Below are positions 4,592 through 6,096 of a DNA stretch of 6,096 nt, in pieces (position 1 is the stretch's first letter; the number at the start of each line of letters is the position of its first letter). A program made the position numbers and the translations under genes. The DNA comes from Microcella sp. (GTDB taxonomy: Bacteria > Actinomycetota > Actinomycetes > Actinomycetales > Microbacteriaceae): NCBI GenBank assembly GCA_020216895.1, contig JAIWOM010000094.1, positions 1 to 6,096 on the forward strand, given 5' to 3'. The notes beneath the pieces were generated by a model. The model saw only the letters and a list, made by a program, of their open reading frames with translations, was not told the origin of the DNA and did not search any database.

Positions 4592-5301
4592 TGTGCGGAC
4601 GCTACGCCAACACCAAGAGCGGTGAGGAGCTCGGCCGCTACTTCGAGGCGGACGAGGTCGACGAGGTGCGCCTGCCGCCGAGCTGGAACATCGCCCCCAC
4701 CCAGCAGGTGCCGATCGTCGTCGACCGGATCCCGAAGGACGACCCCGACGGGATGCCCTCCCGGCTGGTCACCGCGGCCCGCTGGTCGCTCGTGCCGCGG
4801 TGGGCGACCGAGCTCACGTCCACGTACCCGACGTTCAACGCGCGCAGCGAGACTGTGCACGAGAAGAGCACCTTCAAGGGGGCGCTCGTGCGGTCCCGGG
4901 CGATCCTGCCGGCCGACGGCTACTACGAGTGGCACACCGTCGGGGGCACCAAGACCCCGCACTACATCCACGACCCGGAGGAGGGCGAGCTGGCTTTCGC
5001 CGGGCTCTACTCGTGGTGGCGCGCCCCTGTCGCCGAGGGGAAGCCGCCGTCGCCGTGGGTGCTGACCGCCACCATGCTCACGCGGGCGGCGCACGGGCCC
5101 GCGGCGAGCATCCACGATCGCGCCCCCGTGGTGCTGCCCCGCGAGGTCTGGGACGAGTGGCTCGACCCGACCGTGGAGGGCGACGAGGACCTCGTCGCGA
5201 TGGTCGTGCACGAGAGCGAGCAGGTGCTCGAGCGGCTCGAGCTCCACCCGGTCGCGCCGTTGAAGGGCGACGGGCCCGCGCTCATCGCTCCGCTCGGCTG
5301 A
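4591..5301 (+). CDS. SRAP-domain (HMCES/YedK-type) abasic site processing protein
   Basis: This 236-residue protein is predicted to bind abasic sites in single-stranded DNA and form a covalent DNA-protein crosslink through the N-terminal cysteine exposed after Met removal, shielding the lesion. It starts MCGRYA, so Cys2 is in place. Other family residues are visible: N83 and R85 in FNARSE, E113 in LPADGYYEW, and H175 in IHDRAPVVL. These correspond to N75, R77, E105 and H160 of E. coli YedK, with a constant offset of eight for the first three. SWNIAPTQ (31-38) and RWSLVPRWA (64-72) are also typical. The length is slightly above YedK. The segment before the active histidine (TATMLTRAAHGPAAS) departs from the usual TTxAN-type motif. 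It forms a coupled pair with the glutaredoxin-like gene and converges on the nuclease gene with a gap of 6 bases. Confidence 0.96.
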   Translation: MCGRYANTKSGEELGRYFEADEVDEVRLPPSWNIAPTQQVPIVVDRIPKDDPDGMPSRLVTAARWSLVPRWATELTSTYPTFNARSETVHEKSTFKGALVRSRAILPADGYYEWHTVGGTKTPHYIHDPEEGELAFAGLYSWWRAPVAEGKPPSPWVLTATMLTRAAHGPAASIHDRAPVVLPREVWDEWLDPTVEGDEDLVAMVVHESEQVLERLELHPVAPLKGDGPALIAPLG

Positions 5302-5307
5302 CGGCCG

Positions 5308-5859
5308 CTAGCACTGCCCCCACAGGCCGAGGCCGTCGCGCTGGGCGGCCCGCTCGGCGGCCTGCAGGTCGTTCCAGTACCGGTCGTTCGGCTCGAACAG
5401 CACGGCCCTGCCGGCACCCTGCGCCACCAGCTCGTAGTTGATGAGGGTGCCGTCCTGCGTGAACAGGTACAGCAGCTCGCGGTCGTACTGGTCGCGCTCG
5501 TCGCGGTCGTAGGTGTAGCCGAGGGTGCTGCCGGGCGGGGCGAGCGCCGTGAGGGCATCCGTCGCCTCGGGGCCGAAGCATTCGACATCGGGGTAGACCT
5601 CGGGGGTGTCGACGCCGATCAGGCGCACCCGGAGCTCCCTCCCGTCGACCTCGAGCCGTAGGGTGTCGCCGTCGGTGATGGCGGCGACGGTTCCCGTGCC
5701 GTCGAGCGCGACCCCGGTCGGCCCCTCGAACCCGTCTTTCGGGCCGTACCCGGTCTCGCCGCGGGTGCCCGAGTCGAGGCAGCCGTCGACCGAGCCGATG
5801 AGGCCGATGAGCCCGACGACGACAAGGGGGCGCACGATCGGACGTAGGGCGGACAGCAT
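5308..5859 (-). CDS. Exported thermonuclease (staphylococcal nuclease-like, SNase domain)
   Basis: This 183-residue protein is a predicted secreted, calcium-dependent nuclease cutting DNA and RNA. Residues 1-26 form a signal-like segment (basic MLSALRPIVRPL, then VVVGLIGLIGSVDG). C27 follows, but VDGC is a poor lipobox, so a lipid anchor is uncertain. The SNase domain covers about 57-182. The catalytic set can be aligned: D65 (DGDTL), R79, D84 and E87 (RLIGVDTPE), and R127 (YDRELLYLF). These match D21, R35, D40, E43 and R87 of the S. aureus enzyme, the first four with identical spacing. C94 and the C-terminal C183 could form a disulfide outside the cell. The ATG at 5857-5859 has TAGCCT (complement of 5866-5871) 6 bases upstream and no ribosome binding site, so it looks leaderless. 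It ends 6 bases from the end of the SRAP gene. Confidence 0.94.
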   Translation of the reverse strand: MLSALRPIVRPLVVVGLIGLIGSVDGCLDSGTRGETGYGPKDGFEGPTGVALDGTGTVAAITDGDTLRLEVDGRELRVRLIGVDTPEVYPDVECFGPEATDALTALAPPGSTLGYTYDRDERDQYDRELLYLFTQDGTLINYELVAQGAGRAVLFEPNDRYWNDLQAAERAAQRDGLGLWGQC

Positions 5860-5865
5860 GCTGTG

Positions 5866-5871
5866 AGGCTA
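5866..5871 (-). promoter_or_regulatory. -10 box TAGCCT of a leaderless promoter for the thermonuclease gene
   Basis: The complement of 5866-5871 reads TAGCCT, and six bases (CACAGC) separate it from the ATG. This is the same spacing as at the ArsR-type and glutaredoxin genes. No Shine-Dalgarno is present and no good -35 is visible. Confidence 0.6.
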
Positions 5872-5882
5872 CCCGTCGACCC

Positions 5883-5911
5883 CTGACAGCCGGTGCGCGC
5901 GGGGTTAGCCT
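5883..5911 (+). promoter_or_regulatory. Promoter CTGACA-N17-TAGCCT for the last gene
   Basis: CTGACA (5883-5888) differs from the TTGACA consensus at one base. It lies 17 bases before TAGCCT (5906-5911). Transcription should begin near 5918, giving a leader of about 30 bases that contains the ribosome binding site of the gene starting at 5948. It is divergent from the leaderless nuclease promoter within an 88-base gap. Confidence 0.7.
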
Positions 5912-5947
5912 GGTGTCGATCGGCAGCACCGGCGGCGAAGGAGCACC

Positions 5948-6096
5948 ATGGCAGCAGCGTCGAGCGGGTCAGGCGGGCTCGACCCGCGGTACCCCGAGGC
6001 CTTCCAGCGCGGCGGCGCGGCGAGCGCACCCGTCGTCGATGACCCGGCCGTCGTGCGCGGTGCGGCCCCGGTCACGGGGCGGATGCCCGCCGCCCG
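5948..6096 (+). CDS. N-terminal start of an unidentified protein (partial, 3' end outside window)
   Basis: The ATG at 5948 opens a frame with no stop to the window end (49 full codons). AAGGAG (5938-5943) lies 4 bases upstream and a good promoter lies further up, so this is a real gene start. The visible part is a low-complexity, Gly/Ala/Pro-rich cytoplasmic-type leader: MAAASSGSGGLDPRYPEAFQ, then a stretch of small residues with VVDDPAVVRG. The DPRYPEAFQRGG motif resembles the disordered N-termini of membrane proteins in Microbacteriaceae, but this is from memory and gives no function. There is no signal peptide or membrane segment in the visible 49 residues. Confidence 0.75.
   Translation, partial: MAAASSGSGGLDPRYPEAFQRGGAASAPVVDDPAVVRGAAPVTGRMPAA

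Overview
This window reads as chromosome of a high-GC actinobacterium, most likely from or near the family Microbacteriaceae (inferred from gene content and style, not from a marker search). Codon third positions are almost all G or C. Five promoters carry a TAGSCT- or TAAGCT-type -10 box, and four of these lie only 6-7 bases before a start codon, the leaderless layout common in Actinobacteria. A 32-residue arginine/lysine-rich protein at 3374-3472 is the actinobacterial small ribosomal protein bS22 (AURKAIP1/mS38-like). Just upstream is the small excisionase-type helix-turn-helix protein that accompanies it in many actinobacteria. The set of HTH + bS22 + HAD-IB phosphatase + glutaredoxin-like protein resembles the mycobacterial Rv0500A-Rv0508 neighbourhood from memory, so the middle of the window looks like old, vertically inherited chromosome.

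Layout. 1-240: C-terminal end of an unidentified charged protein with a fourfold 12-base repeat. 275-2393, minus strand: a two-gene potassium uptake operon, TrkH/KtrB-type channel subunit then TrkA/KtrA-type RCK subunit, overlapping by 8 bases. 2463-2978: an ArsR-type winged-helix regulator, divergent from the potassium operon, with a C-terminal coiled-coil-like tail. 3009-3526: a clear sigma70-like promoter, the BldC/excisionase-like HTH gene, a structured leader, bS22 and a strong intrinsic terminator. 3572-4276, minus strand: HAD-IB phosphatase (SerB1-like). 4328-5301: glutaredoxin-like protein and SRAP/HMCES/YedK abasic-site protein, stop and start overlapping. 5308-5859, minus strand: exported staphylococcal-nuclease-type thermonuclease, ending 6 bases from the SRAP gene. 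5948-6096: start of an unidentified protein with its own promoter. No gap longer than about 120 bases lacks a gene.

Functional reading: K+ homeostasis (KtrAB-like), a transcription factor that may or may not control it, a ribosomal protein unit, and a redox/DNA-damage pair (glutaredoxin-like plus SRAP). I see no mobile element, tRNA, rRNA or CRISPR array, and no obviously novel multi-gene system. The features most worth a second look are the 12-bp bulged hairpin in the bS22 leader, the recurrent leaderless promoter signature, the palindrome just after the HTH promoter, and the ArsR regulator with its unusual tail.
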